Counted from the stretch's first letter, positions 50,214 through 60,147 are shown. The stretch is 64,000 nt of DNA from Streptomyces thinghirensis (GCA_021502835.1 JAKFGP010000067.1:124001-188000); one strand, 5' to 3'. Notes: generated from the sequence alone by a model not told the origin. Program-made: numbers and translations.

Positions 50214-50859
50214 TCAGCAGCTCTTCTTCTCCGCGGCGGACGCCGGCTGCGGCGCCGCTAGCTCGGCCAGCGCCGCGTCGGCGTCCGCCCGCTTCGCGAG
50301 GCCCTTGAAGCCGTTGCCGATGATCAGGTCGACGGCGGTGCCCTTGCGGGCCGCGTCGGTACGGCGTTCGGCGGCGGGGAGCTGGGTGCCGAGCACGGGG
50401 AGCGAGGTCTTCGGGGAGGCGGCCGGGCCGAGCAGGGAGGCCGGTGCCCTTCACCTTCTTGTCGTACTTCTTGGGCGCGTTGCTCACGTCGCCGACGCGG
50501 AAGCCGCGCTTCTTCAGTTCGTCGGCGGTCTTCTGCGCGAGGCCGCTGCGGGTCGTCGCGTTGAGCACGTTGACCGGTGACCTGGGCCGGCTTCGGCAGG
50601 GCCACGGCGGCGGGCGAGGCGCTCGCCTCGCGGCCGTGGTCACGCAGTCCGTCCCGGCACCGGCCGCGGAGGCCTTGTCGCCGCCGGTGAAGACGTCGAT
50701 GAGCTGGGCGTGCCCCAGCCGAGCACCCCGAGCACGGTGACGCAGGCGACGGCGACGACCGCGAGCCGGCCGCGTCGGCGGGGCCGGTCGCATCCGCGGG
50801 TACTTGTCCCCCGTGATCTTGTACTGGCCGCCCATGCCAGGGGGAGTGAGCATGCTCAT
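50214..50859 (-). CDS. LytR C-terminal domain (LytR_C) membrane protein
   Basis: Starts [20 protein letters not shown]. One TM helix lies near residues 35-55 (blurred by a break near 50780, [22 protein letters not shown]). The extracytoplasmic LytR_C domain follows: [40 protein letters not shown], then [20 protein letters not shown], ending AAEKKSC. About 215 residues, lacking the LCP catalytic domain. Probably a cell-envelope accessory protein. Breaks lie near 50725, 50630, 50580 and 50440. Confidence 0.82.
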
Positions 50860-51024
50860 GGGCGCAGCGTAGTGCGCTCGGGCTGCGATGCCTATTAGAT
50901 GATCAGTCGGTGTTCCGCGGTTCGGCGCAATGCAACCCGAAAGGGTCAAGCCGAAGCGTCGAAGGGGCCGTCGCGGGTGGATGCGAGGGGCGCGAGGGGG
51001 GCGCGAGAGGGTCGCGGTTCCCGG

Positions 51025-51323
51025 TCAGTCGAGTTCGAGGACCCGCGCGTGCAGCACCTGGCGCTGCTGGAGCGCCGCGCGCACCGCGCGGTGCAGACCG
51101 GTCCTCCAGGTACAGGTCGCCCTGCCACTTCACGACGATGCGCGAAGAGGTCGCCGTAGAAGGTGGAGTCCTCGGCGAGGAGCGTCTCCAGGTCGACTTG
51201 GCCCCTGGTCGTCACGAGCTGATCGAGGCGGACCGGGCGCGGCGGCGACGTCCGCCCACTGCCGGGTGCTCTCCCGGCCGTGGTCGGGTACGGCCGGCCG
51301 TTTCCGATGCGCTTGAAGATCAC
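51025..51323 (-). CDS. Conserved small protein, VapB/ParB-like in annotation
   Basis: GTG 51323 starts VIFKRIGNGRPYP; after a break near 51275, STRQWADV, then RPVRLDQLVTTRGQVDLETL, LAEDSTFYGDLFAHVVKWQG and LYLEDGLHRAVRAALQ, ending VLELD. About 99 residues. The pattern YLEDGLHRA recalls ParB/Srx-type nuclease folds. Databases often name this protein a VapB-family antitoxin, but no toxin gene is adjacent. Conserved in Streptomyces next to upp and the LytR_C gene as I recall. Confidence 0.65.
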
Positions 51324-51501
51324 ACGGAAAGCCTACCGGCCAAGACGTTGCGGGCGCAGCCATGGCGCCGGGTGCGGCGCTGGAAATGACGCCGTAAACG
51401 GGGGCAAACGGGAACGGTGGCCCGGGACGGGCGACCGTGAGCGCGCCGCGCCGGAGGCGGGAGGCGTGTCCGGACCCGCCTCCGCCGCTCGGGCGGCCGC
51501 G

Positions 51502-51638
51502 TCAGTCACGCCTCCCTCTTCCCGCACGGGCGGCCGGGGCTCGCTCAGCCTGCGGCCTGCCGGTGTCGGGCTTGGGGTGCGGCGGCGCCCTCGGCGCGCG
51601 GGAGGGCGCGCAGGACGGCGTAGGGGGTCGTTGAGCAT
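51502..51638 (-). CDS. Possible very small conserved protein
   Basis: ATG 51638 with GAGGAATTCGCC upstream reads MLNDP, then after a break YAVLRALPRAEGAA and KPDTGRPQAERAPAARA, stop near 51502. About 45 residues. The good RBS and coherent start argue for a gene. The rest of 51324-51728 shows nothing I can support. Confidence 0.35.
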
Positions 51639-51728
51639 GGCGAATTCCTCGTTCCTCGTTCCGTGTTCCGGGGGCGTCTGCGTTCGCGTTCTTGCGGAGG
51701 GCCGGCGGTCGGTGCCGGTCCGGTCCTG

Positions 51729-52190
51729 TCAGCAGCGCAGGACCACGGAGCGCGGGGCGCGCGGGGAGGGCGGTGGCCCGGTCGGAACGGGTGGTGCGAG
51801 GGTCGGGGGCTGTGGGGACGTGGCGGCCGGGCGCCGGGGGCGGCGGGACGGAAAGGGCCACGACGGTGCGCCGGCCGCCGCGGGCCGGGGTGCGCAGGGC
51901 GGTGTCGAGGTGGTCGTAGCCACCGGCGGTGCCGCCCGGGGCGCCACCGCCCGGTCCGCTGCCACCGGCTCCGCCGCCGACGACGCCTGCGCTCCCGCCG
52001 GCCACCAGGGCGGTCGGTGCCGCCTGGGCCGTCGCGTGCGTGCAGGGCACGATCAGGACGAGCAGCAGGACAAGGGCCCGCAGGCAGGCGCGGCGGCGTC
52101 CGATGCGCGCCGCTCGCCCCAGTACGCCCGTACGCGCCGCACGCGCCGTATGTCCGGCGGCGCGTGGCGCGGGCGTCGGCAGCGGCGTGC
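51729..52190 (-). CDS. Small secreted or membrane-anchored Gly/Pro-rich protein
   Basis: The reverse strand shows a signal-like segment (ACLRALVLLLVLIVPCTHAT, AQAAPTALVAGG) followed by Gly-rich sequence (GGGAGGSGPGGGAPGGTAGG), a short polar part (YDHLDTALRTPARGGRRTVV) and a C-terminus probably ending PRSVVLRC. About 150 residues with breaks near 52090 and 51760. Function unknown. Confidence 0.45.
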
Positions 52191-52280
52191 GGTGCGGGGC
52201 TCACGTCAGGTCGTGTCCCCGCCGGGCGTACGCCGCCCACCGTGCCGGGGCGAGAACCGCTCGCTCGGCGTAGGGGCGGT

Positions 52281-52991
52281 TCACAGGCGCGCGGGACCTG
52301 GTGGGCGCGCCCACGCAGGCGTACGGACGTGACGATCTCGACCACGCCGACGGCTACCAGCCACCAGCCGCCGAACAGCATGAGGACGGCCGCCGACTCC
52401 ACCGGCGAGTCGATCAGCACGATGCCGGCGACGACGGTGACGGCGCCGAGGAAGATGTGCCAGCCGCGCGCGGGCATCGCCGGGTCGTGGACGGCGGCCA
52501 GGATCTGCGTGACGCCGCGGAAGAGCCAGCCGATGCCGATCCACAGCGCGAGCAGCAGTACCGACCGCAGAGGGCCGCGGAAGCAGAACAGGCCCAGCAG
52601 GATCGACACCGCGCCGCTGATGAAGGCGAGGACCCGCAGCGAGGTCGTCCGGTGCGTGCGCGAAGGCGGCGGCCAGTTGGAGGGACGCCGCTGATGACGA
52701 GGTAGAGGCCGAAGAGCACACCGGCGGCGCGCAGTGACGCGCCCGGCCAGACCAGGACCAGCACGCCCAGGACGAGTGAGGCGATCCCGGTGAGCAGCAC
52801 GGTTCGCCATGCGGCGCGGGACAGCGAGTGCAGCGGCCCCTGGAAGGCGGGTTCGTCCGGGCCCGGGTTCGTGCCCGGGTTCGCGCCGTCCCGGCTGTCG
52901 GAGGGTGCGTGCCGTGGCCCGTGCGGGCGTGGATCCCAGCGGTCGTCGTTGCCGGCTGCCCTCCGGGGGTGCCGCTGGGTGGCTCGGTCAT
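52281..52991 (-). CDS. HdeD-family (DUF308) integral membrane protein
   Basis: A polar Thr/Arg-rich N-terminus is followed by six predicted helices: WRTVLLTGIASLVLGVLVLV, AAGVLFGLYLVISGV, then RVLAFISGAVSILLGLFCFR, SVLLLALWIGIGWLFRGVTQ, IFLGAVTVVAGIVLIDSPVE and VLMLFGGWWLVAVGVVEIVT. This is the HdeD/acid-resistance membrane family. About 237 residues. Breaks lie near 52860, 52680, 52560 and 52400. Substrate or role in Streptomyces unknown. Confidence 0.82.
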   Translation of the reverse strand: MTEPPSGTPGGQPATTTAGIHARTGHGTHPPTAGTARTRARTRARTNPPSRGRCTRCPAPHGEPCCSPGSPHSSWACWSWSGRARHCAPPVCSSASTSSSAASLQLAAAFAHAPDDLAAGPRLHQRRGVDPAGPVLLPRPSAVGTAARAVDRHRLALPRRHADPGRRPRPGDARARLAHLPRRRHRRRRHRADRLAGGVGGRPHAVRRLVAGSRRRGRDRHVRTPAWARPPGPARL

Positions 52992-53075
52992 GCCCCATGC
53001 TGGGAGCGGGGGTGGTGGGGGCGCCAGTTGGGGCGGGCCAGTGGGCTGACGTGGGGGGTGCCTCTATGTCGTTCG

Positions 53076-54287
53076 TCAAGCGAGGCGTGGGGTTCTGGGT
53101 TCGTAGAAGGTTCCGTCGCGGAGCATCGCGAACAGCACGTTGATCCGCTGGCGGGCGAGGCGGAGAAGTGCCTGCGGTGGGTCTTCCCGCGGTTCGGCAG
53201 CGGTCGTAGTAGGTCCGGGGAGGCGGGATCATGCAGGGCGGCGAACGCGGACAGGAACATCGCCCGTTTGAGCTGGCGGTTGCCGCCTCTGGGGGCGTGT
53301 TCGCCGTGGATCGAGGTTCCGGACTGCCGGGTTGCCGGGGCGAGGCCGGCGTATGAGGCCAGGTGGGCGGCGGTGGGAAAGGAGCTGCCGTCGCCGACGG
53401 TGGACAGAGGACTGCGGCGGTCCTGACGCCGATGCCGGGCATCGAGGTCAGGACCTGGGAAAGAGGGGTGGGCCTCCAGCAGGGCCTCGATTCTGGCCTC
53501 CAGGGCCCGGCGTTGTTCGTGGACGGCGGCCAGAGACTTCGCCAGCGACGGCATCGATCACGTCGAGGGTGCCGGTGCCGGGGACGACGACGGTCTGCTC
53601 GTCGAGCGCGGTGAAGATGTCGTCGACCAGCCGCCTCGGCCATGCGCGCCAGTTGCCCTCGGGCGGATGACCTCGACGAGCCCGCTGCGGCGGCCTTGCC
53701 TTGCGGAGTGCCTGCGGGGATCCGTATCGCTCGAGGAGCCAGGTGATACTGCGTGGTCCAGGCGCGGGCCCAGGACGCTCAGGCTGGGGTGGAACTGCGG
53801 AGTGAAGGCCGGCGGATGCGGTTGGAGGTGCGGTTAGCCTCGCCGGCGAGGTCCCTGGTCGAGCCGACGAGGCATGGTCAGCTCGGCGGTGACCTCGTCG
53901 GTCAGGTCGAGCGTGCGCAGGGTGTGGGGCATGGTGCGGGCGGCATCCGCGACCAAACGGCGGCGTCCTTCGCGTCGGTCTTGGCTTCGCCCGGGTAGAG
54001 GTCGGCGATCCTGCGCATCGCCAGGCCTGGCAGGTAGGCGACCTGACAGTCGGCGTCCGGGCGACGGACAGCGGCAGGGCGCCGATGGAGGCGGGCTGGT
54101 CCACGACCACCAGGACGGTGCCGAACTTGGCCTTCAGCTTGTCGAAGACCGCCCGCAGCTTCGGTTCGCTGTTCGGCAGCGGCTTATCGAAGACCGTCTT
54201 CCCGGCCGGAGTCAGTCCGTGTCCGTGATGGGTCTGCTTGCCGACGTCCAAGCCCAGGAAGACGCCCACCCCGTCGATGCTGATCAC
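53076..54287 (-). mobile_element. IS110-family insertion sequence, transposase gene
   Basis: GTG 54287 starts VISIDGVGVFLGLDVGKQTH, the IS110/IS117-type DEDD transposase N-terminus with the first Asp in LDVGK. Further motifs: KFGTVLVVVDQPASIGALPL (second acidic), EAKTDAKDAAV (Asp), and the C-terminal transposase_20 domain with LTSMPGIGVRTAAVL, FPTAAHLASYAGLAPATRQS, RGGNRQLKRAMFLSAFAALH and the Ser region. About 400 residues, stop near 53076. Breaks lie near 54055, 53950, 53870, 53770, 53680, 53555, 53450 and 53190. IS110 elements lack long inverted repeats; I see none and cannot set the element ends. It sits between the HdeD and HhH-GPD genes. Confidence 0.82.
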
Positions 54288-54573
54288 CGTGCCCCCACAT
54301 GTCGACGTGTGCTTCGGCCCCGAGGTCGGGAGCCGTTCTCGCGCAACCACGTTATGCAGACCTGCCGCCCGCGAGCAGCCGGGCATTGCGCCCGGCCAGG
54401 CGGTGGTCAGACCTCTGATCAGCGTCTCTGACGGCACCTCGGGCCCGGTGACACCACCCCCAGGTCATCCCTTCGACAGGGGGCAACAGTCATGCCGGGC
54501 CGGGAGGCCAGCGGCCCTCTTGCAGGACCGCGAAGAAGATAACGGGGCAAGTGGCGCCCGGCGTTGGTGTGGG

Positions 54574-54771
54574 CCGGGGTGGGTGTCGCGGGCCGGCGCC
54601 GGCCGGGTGCCGCTGCGCCCACCCGTGCCGCCCCAGCGGCACGACCGCCCGCAGCGGGGGGCCGGGGGGTGGGTGTCGCGGCGGGCGCCGGCCGGATGGT
54701 GCTGCGCCCACCCGTGCCGCCCCAGCGGCACGACTGCCCGCACTGGGGCGGCACGACCGCCCGTAGCGGGG
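54574..54771. repeat. GC-rich direct repeat, about 88-bp unit, 2.3 copies
   Basis: The unit starts GGGTGGGTGTCGCGG, contains GCTGCGCCCACCCGTGCC and ends GCACGACCGCCCGCAG. It occurs at 54574-54661 and 54662-54745, and partly again to 54771. Each unit can fold into hairpins (GCCGCCCCAGCGG). It fills most of the 490 bp between the IS and the HhH-GPD gene; 54288-54570 shows no gene. Confidence 0.75.
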
Positions 54772-54780
54772 GGCTACCTG

Positions 54781-55374
54781 CTACTTGTCGGAGGTCTTCG
54801 CCGCCTTTGCCGCCGCCTTCATTTCCTGCTTGTGGGCGCGGACCTTCGTCAGGGACTCCGGGCCGGTGATGTCGGCGACGGGCGGAAGGCGCCGGGTTCG
54901 CCGTAGGCGCCGGCGGCCTAGCGCCAGCCCTCCGGCTGGACGCCGAGCTGCTTGCCGAGCAGGGCGAGGAAGATCTGGGCCTTCTGCTTGCCGAAGCCGG
55001 GCAGGTTCCTGGAGCCGCTTCAGCAGCTCCTTGCCGGTGGAGACGCCCCGCCAGACGGCCTCCGCCTCACCGTCGTGAGGTCTCGACGAGGTACCGGCAC
55101 AGCGCTGCTGGACGCGGCCCGCCATCGAGCCGGGGTAGCGGTGCACGGCCGGCTTGTCGGAGAGCAGGGCGGCGAAGGCCTCGGGGTCGTAGGCGGCGAT
55201 GTCGTGGGCGTCCAGGTCCTCCGCGCCCATGCGCCGGGCGATGGTCGACGGCCTTGAACGCCCACTCCACGGGGACTTGCTGGTCGAGCAGCATGCCGAC
55301 CAGCGCGGCGAGCGGGCTGCGGCCGAGGAGCTCGTCGGCCTCGGGTCCTGGGCGAGGTGAAGTGTGACGTCCAT
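54781..55374 (-). CDS. HhH-GPD base-excision DNA glycosylase-like protein
   Basis: Starts MDVTLHLAQDP, then (break near 55345) ADELLGRSPLAALVGMLLDQ with QVPVEWAFKA, the HhH-GPD core MGAEDLDAHDIAAYDPEAFA, SDKPAVHRYPGSMAGRVQQL, then helix-hairpin-helix ELLKRLQELPGFGKQKAQIF-like segment (broken near 55010) and a Lys-rich tail (KVRAHKQEMKAAAKAAKTSD). About 198 residues. It lacks the Cys cluster of EndoIII. Actinobacterial HhH-GPD-type repair protein, substrate unknown. Confidence 0.82.
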   Translation of the reverse strand: MDVTLHLAQDPRPTSSSAAARSPRWSACCSTSKSPWSGRSRPSTIARRMGAEDLDAHDIAAYDPEAFAALLSDKPAVHRYPGSMAGRVQQRCAGTSSRPHDGEAEAVWRGVSTGKELLKRLQEPARLRQAEGPDLPRPARQAARRPAGGLALGRRRLRRTRRLPPVADITGPESLTKVRAHKQEMKAAAKAAKTSDK

Positions 55375-55399
55375 GCCCACGATGATCGCGCGTGCGGGC

Positions 55400-56085
55400 G
55401 CAGGTCGCGCGCCAGTACCCCAGCGCGCTCACCCGCTGCTTGGGCAGCCCAGCTCCTTGCGGGTTACGAGGCCAGCGACCGGGTCGTCGCCGTGGCGCAG
55501 GCGATCCAGACGAACGGCTCGGGAGTCGAGCGCAGCAGCTCCGGCAGTGCCTCCTTCACCTGCGCGACCAGGTGGGCGCCCGCGTCGCGGCGCGGGACCG
55601 TGCGGACCTCGTGGCGGTCGGGGTCGGTGCGGAAGGGCAGGCCGTCCGTGCCGGAGCCGCCGTCCTCGAACCAGACCGTCGCGGGGACCGGTCCCAGCGC
55701 GTCGAGGAGGAGTTGAGGGCGGGCAGGGACGCCGGTCCGCGACCGCGAAGACGCGGGAGGGGACCGGCTCGATCCTCGAAGCCGGTGCCCTCGACCGTCG
55801 CCTCGATGGTGTCGCAGGCTTCCGCCGCCCTGGCCCAGTCGCTCGCGCACCCCTCGTGCAGGGCGAACTCCATGCCGAAGGTGCCGGCCGCCGGGTCCGG
55901 GTCGACCAGCGTGTACGCCCGCTGGTGCGGCTTGCCCGCGTTGTCGAACCACAGCCGCACCCACATCGTGGGTGGACGCCGGTCGCCGCCAGCATGCCGC
56001 CGTCGCACTCAGCCGCAGCCTCCGGAAGTCCGGCGTCACGTCCTCCGCGTCCGTCACGGTGAACTCCGAAGTCCTTCGCACGCAT
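55400..56085 (-). CDS. Siderophore-interacting protein (SIP, ferric reductase family)
   Basis: FAD/NAD(P)H-dependent ferric-siderophore reductase. ATG 56085: MRAKDF, EFTVTDAEDVTPDFRRLRLS, then WVRLWFDNAGKPHQRAYTLV (FAD-binding RAYT), DPDPAAGTFGMEFALHEG, NAD(P)-domain and the C-terminal FVWIACATATTRSLASYVRK and VSALGYWR. Breaks lie near 56060, 56010, 55975, 55780, 55715 and 55470; the stop near 55400 is not fixed. A perfect iron box lies 86 bp upstream, so it should be induced on iron starvation. Confidence 0.85.
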
Positions 56086-56170
56086 CAGCTTGAGGACCGC
56101 GCCCTCCCAACCCCGCCCTGCCCCATTGTTTCTTCACCCCTTCACGTACTATTCGGCCACGACGTAAGAC

Positions 56171-56189
56171 TTAGGTGAGCCTAACCTAA
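56171..56189. promoter_or_regulatory. DmdR1/IdeR iron box
   Basis: TTAGGTGAGCCTAACCTAA is the reverse complement of the 19-bp consensus recognised by DmdR1/DtxR-type iron repressors. It lies between the divergent SIP gene (start 56085) and acylase gene (start 56211), so both are expected to be iron-repressed. Confidence 0.93.
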
Positions 56190-56210
56190 AAGGAAAGTAG
56201 GGGCACAGGG

Positions 56211-58303
56211 GTGAGCGCCGAGACATACCGCGACGCCGCAGGGGATCCCGCACCTGCGCGCGGACAACGCGGACGAACTCGCCCGCGCCCAGGGCCGGGT
56301 GACCGCCCGTGACCGTGCTTGGCAGCTGGAGGTCGAGCGGCACCGCGCGCAGGGCACCTCCGCGTCCTTCCTCGGGCCCGGATCCCTGTCCTGGGACCGG
56401 CTCGCCCGGCGAGCCCGGCTCGCGGACACCGCCCGCCGCTGCTTCACCGCCCTGGAGGAGAAGGACCCGGAGACGGACGCATGGGTGCGGGCCTACGTCG
56501 ACGGGGTGAACGAGGGGCTGGCCGAAAGGCGGCGCCGCCCCGGGTTCGCACGCGCCGGTCTCGCCCCCGGCCGCTGGGAGCTGGACCCCGCTCGGCGTCT
56601 GGCTCGCCACGCACATCCTCTTCGCGGGCTTCCCCGCCAAGCTCTGGCGCGAGCACATCACCGCGCACCTCGGCCCGGACGCGGTCGCCCTCTTCGCCGC
56701 CGACGGACCCGGCACAGCCGGCAGCAACGGCTGGCTGGTGAGCGGCGAGCGGACCACCACCGGGCACGCGATCATCGCCGGGGTGACCCGCACCGTGTCA
56801 TCGAGGACCCCGGCGTCTACCAGCAGATCCACCTGTCCTGCCCGGAGTTCGACGTCGTCGGCCTCGCCGTGCCCGGCGTCCCCCGGCATCGCCCACTTCG
56901 GCCACACCGGCACGGTCGCCTGGGCCATCACCAACGCCATGGCCGACTACCAGGACCTGTACCGCGAGCGCCTGCGCCGCACCGGCGCCGGCGTCGAGGC
57001 CCTCGGCCCCGACGGCACCTGGCACCGCGCCGCCCGGCACACGGAGACCATTCGGGTCGCGGGCGGGGGAGGAGGGGCAGGAGGGGGAGGGAGATCGTCG
57101 AGGTCATCGAGACCGACCGGGGTCCGGTGATCGCCGGCGGACCCGAGGGACTCGACGACGGCACCCCCACCGCCCTCAGCCTGCGTTACCCGCCCCGCGT
57201 CACCGCCGACCTCGGCTTCGGCGCCCTGCTGCCGCTGCTGCGGGCCCGCCGGGTCGCCGACGTGGACCGCGCCCTGGACGCGTGGGCCGAGCCGGTCAAC
57301 GTCGTGCAGGCCGCCGACACCAAGGGCGGGCTGCTGCACCGGGTGGCGGGGCGGGTGCCGCTGCGGTCCGCCGCCAACGGCTTGCGTCCGGTGCCCGCCT
57401 GGGAACCCGGCCACGAGTGGGAGGGCCGGCACACCCCGCCCCGCGCCGGGCTCGCCGACGGCGTCGCCGTGATGGCCAACCAGCGCGGCCCGGCCAGCCC
57501 GCTCGGCGTCGAGTTCGCCCCCACCGCACCGCGCCGACCGCATCGCCGCCCTGCTCGCCGGGAAGGAACGCTGGTCGCCGCCGACATGCCCGCGATCCAC
57601 ATGGACACCCTCCTCGCCTCGGCCGGCCCCCTCCTGGACCGTCTGACGGCCCTGGACGACCTGACCCCGGGGGCCGCCGCCCTCCGCGACCGGCTCCTGT
57701 CCTGGGACCGGCGCATGGACGCCGGCAGCACCGGACGGCGGCGTACGCGGCCTACGCGGGGCGGTCGTGCGGCGGTTGGCGGCGCACCCGGTCCTCGCCC
57801 CGCGTCCGTGCCGCCCGCGTACCCCGAGGTGCTGCTGCCGTGGCTCGCGCTCGTGCCGCGCGTCGGCTACGCCCTCGAACACCTGCTGCGCGCCGAGGAC
57901 CTGTACGGCATCGACCGGGCCGGGGCCGTCCGCGCGGCGCTGGAGGAAGTGGCCGCCGATCCGCCGGCCGGCACCTGGGGCGACACCCACCGCCTCGCCG
58001 CCTGGCAGGCGCTGCCGGACCCCTCCGGCGCCGACGGGCCCCCGCTCTCCGGAGACCACGACTGCGTGCTGTGCACCTCCGCCGTCCCCCGGCCTCACCG
58101 GACCGTGCGCGCACGCGGCCCCGCCGCCCGGTACGTCTGGGACCCTGGCCGACCGGCAGGACAGCCGCTGGGTGGTGCCCCTCGGCGCGTCCGGCGTCCC
58201 CGGCTCGCCGCACCACCGGGACCAGCGGGCCCTGCGGCTCGACGGTGAACTCGCCCCGGTGATAACCGACTTCGACCGACTCGCCAAGGAAACCGATGTC
58301 TGA
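56211..58303 (+). CDS. Penicillin-acylase-family Ntn hydrolase, iron-box controlled
   Basis: GTG 56211. About 697 residues. The alpha-chain start reads VSAETYRDA, then IPHLRADNADELARAQGRVT-like. The autoprocessing site is visible: GTAG followed by SNGWLVSGERTTTGHAIIAG, where the Ser becomes the N-terminal nucleophile of the beta chain. Also typical are QIHLSCPEFDVVGLAVPGVP, GHTGTVAWAITNAMADYQDL, TDRGPVIAGG, QAADTKGGLLHRVAGRVPLR, MANQRG and PAIHMDTLLASAGPLLDRLT. It lacks an obvious signal peptide. Breaks lie near 56245, 56590, 56800, 56880, 57090, 57535, 57735 and 58135. The family includes PvdQ, which deacylates a siderophore precursor; that parallel is inference. Confidence 0.83.
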
Positions 58304-58919
58304 GCAGCACATGTCCCCGTACGCCTCTCGCGCCGCCGTCCACGAGCAGGAACTCGACGGCTTCGGCGCCGTGCGCGTGCTCCCGCTCGACGCCGCCAGG
58401 GACGCCGGCGTGATCCACCGCTGGGTGAGCGAGGAGCGGGCCGCCTTCTGGGGCACGAACGGCCTGACGCGGGACCAGGTCGCCGGCGTCTACGCCCACA
58501 TGGACACGCTCGACACCCACCACGCCTTCCTGGTGGTCAAGGACGGCGAGCCGGTCGCGCTGCTCCAGACCTACGACCCCGGGAGCCGACCGGGTGAGCG
58601 GAGTGCTACGACGTCGAACCCGGCGACATCGGCGTACACCTGCTGCTGGCGCCTGCCGGGAACGACGGCGCGCAGCCGGGCTGGACCGCCGCGCTGGCGG
58701 CGGCCCCTCACGGCGTACGTCCTGCTGGGCCTGGACCGGAAGCGGATCGTGGTCGACCCGGACGTCGGCAACGAGAAGGCGATCGCCCGCTTCCTCAAGC
58801 AGGGCTTCACCGCCGGACCGGCGGTCGTACTGCCGGAGATCGACCTGCCGGACGTGTACCTGCCGGAGAAGAAGGCGCAACTCGCGTTCCTCCGCAGGGA
58901 GGTAGCGTTCGGCGGGTGA
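58296..58919 (+). CDS. AlcB/IucB-type GNAT N-acetyltransferase (siderophore type)
   Basis: About 207 residues. Starts MSEQHMSPYASRAAVHEQEL and overlaps the acylase stop. RVLPLDAARDAGVIHRWVSE, RAAFWGTNGLTRDQVAGVYA, then DTHHAFLVVKDGEPVALLQT and KRIVVDPDVGNEKAIARFLK match the Acyltransf_8 domain of IucB, RhbD and DesC, which acylate N6-hydroxylysine or hydroxyornithine. One or more breaks lie at 58580-58700. With the iron box and SIP gene this argues for a role in hydroxamate siderophore assembly or remodelling. Confidence 0.85.
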   Translation: MSEQHMSPYASRAAVHEQELDGFGAVRVLPLDAARDAGVIHRWVSEERAAFWGTNGLTRDQVAGVYAHMDTLDTHHAFLVVKDGEPVALLQTYDPGSRPGERSATTSNPATSAYTCCWRLPGTTARSRAGPPRWRRPLTAYVLLGLDRKRIVVDPDVGNEKAIARFLKQGFTAGPAVVLPEIDLPDVYLPEKKAQLAFLRREVAFGG

Positions 58920-59407
58920 CTTCCCGCCGACCGCCGAGGACCTGATCGCGCACTACGGGCTGGAGCCCATTCCCCGTGAGGGCGGTCTGTTCCGGCGCAC
59001 CTGGGCCGGGCCCGAGCGCCCGGACGGACGCCCGGCGGGCTCGGCCATCGTCGCCCTGCTGACCGCCCGACCGGGTGACTTCTCCGCCCTGCACCGCCTG
59101 CCCACCGACGAGGTCTGGCACTTCTACCTCGGCGATCCGCTGGAGCTGCTGCTCCTCGACCCCGGACGGCGGCGTGCGTACGGCCGTGCTGGGACCGGAC
59201 GTGCTGGGCGGGCAGCACGTGCAGTTCACCGTCCCCGCCGGGACCTGGATGGGCGGCCGGGTGGCGGCGGGCGGCGCGTGGTCGTTCTTCGGGTGCACGA
59301 TGGCGCCCGGGTTCACCTACGGGGACTACGAGCACGGCGACGCGGCCGGCCTCACGGCGCGCTATCCGGCGGCGGCCGGGCGGATCGTGGAACCGTGCCG
59401 CCCATGA
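58916..59407 (+). CDS. Cupin (DUF985-type) protein
   Basis: GTG 58916 overlaps the preceding stop (GTGA); after a break at the very start it reads PPTAEDLIAHYGLEPIPREG, GLFRRTWAGPERPDGRPAGS, then ALHRLPTDEVWHFYLGDPLE and (break near 59160) HVQFTVPAGTWMGGRVAAGG, CTMAPGFTYGDYEHGD. This is the Cupin_5/DUF985 family, a beta-barrel with His/Glu metal ligands (LHRLPTDEVWHFY). About 163 residues. The stop overlaps the SDR start. Confidence 0.8.
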
Positions 59408-60147
59408 ACCTGCTCGACGGTCAGGTGGCGCTCGTGACGGCGCGGGCGGCGGCATCGGACGGGGCGTCGCGCTGCGGTTCGCCGAGGAGGGCGCCGCGGT
59501 CGCGGTGCACTGCCGGTACGGCGGTCGAGGCGGCTCGGGACGTGGCCGCGTGGATCAGGGAGCGCGGCGGCCGGGCGGTGGTACTGCAGGCCGACCCTCA
59601 CCGACGAGGACGCCCGCGGCGCCGGGTGGAGGAGGCCGCCGACTGGGGCGGGGGACGGCTGACGGCGCTGGTCAACAACGCGGGCGTGCAGCCGCTGCGG
59701 GAGCTGGCCGGCATGACGGCCGCCGAGTGGCGGGCGGTGGTGGACACCAACCTCACTAGTGTCTTCGCGTGCACGCAGACCGCCGCCGGGATCATGCGCA
59801 CCCAGGACGACGGCGGCACGAGTCACCCACATCGCCTCCATCGAGGCGAACGCCCCCGCACCCGCCCACGCGCACTACAGCGCCTCCAGGGCGGCGGTCG
59901 GAGCACGCCCGTTCCGCCGCCTGGAGTACGGCCCGTGGGGAGTCAGGTCAACACCGTCTCGCCCGGCCCTCGTCGACCGGGACGGTCTCGCGGCGGCCTC
60001 GGCCGGACGGCGTACGGCGGTGGCGGGAGGCGGCGCCCACGGGACGGCTGGGCGGCCGGAGGCACGTGGGTGACGCGGTGCGTGTTCTCCGCGTCACGGC
60101 TGGCGTCCTGGGTCACCGGCCACGACCTCGTGGTGGACGGCGGGTGA
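59404..60147 (+). CDS. Short-chain dehydrogenase/reductase
   Basis: About 247 residues: MNLLDGQVALVT followed by a Gly-rich NAD(P) loop (broken near 59445), FAEEGAAVAVHCR, then NNAGVQPLRELAGMTAAEWR (NNAG motif), catalytic Ser in THIASIEA, catalytic Tyr/Lys in HYSASRAAV (the Lys position reads Arg), NTVSP and the C-terminal LASWVTGHDLVVDGG. Breaks lie near 59510, 59600, 59825, 59905, 59965 and 60060. Classical SDR with unknown substrate. ATG 59404 overlaps the cupin stop, so it belongs to the iron-box operon by arrangement. Confidence 0.85.
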   Translation: MNLLDGQVALVTARAAASDGASRCGSPRRAPRSRCTAGTAVEAARDVAAWIRERGGRAVVLQADPHRRGRPRRRVEEAADWGGGRLTALVNNAGVQPLRELAGMTAAEWRAVVDTNLTSVFACTQTAAGIMRTQDDGGTSHPHRLHRGERPRTRPRALQRLQGGGRSTPVPPPGVRPVGSQVNTVSPGPRRPGRSRGGLGRTAYGGGGRRRPRDGWAAGGTWVTRCVFSASRLASWVTGHDLVVDGG

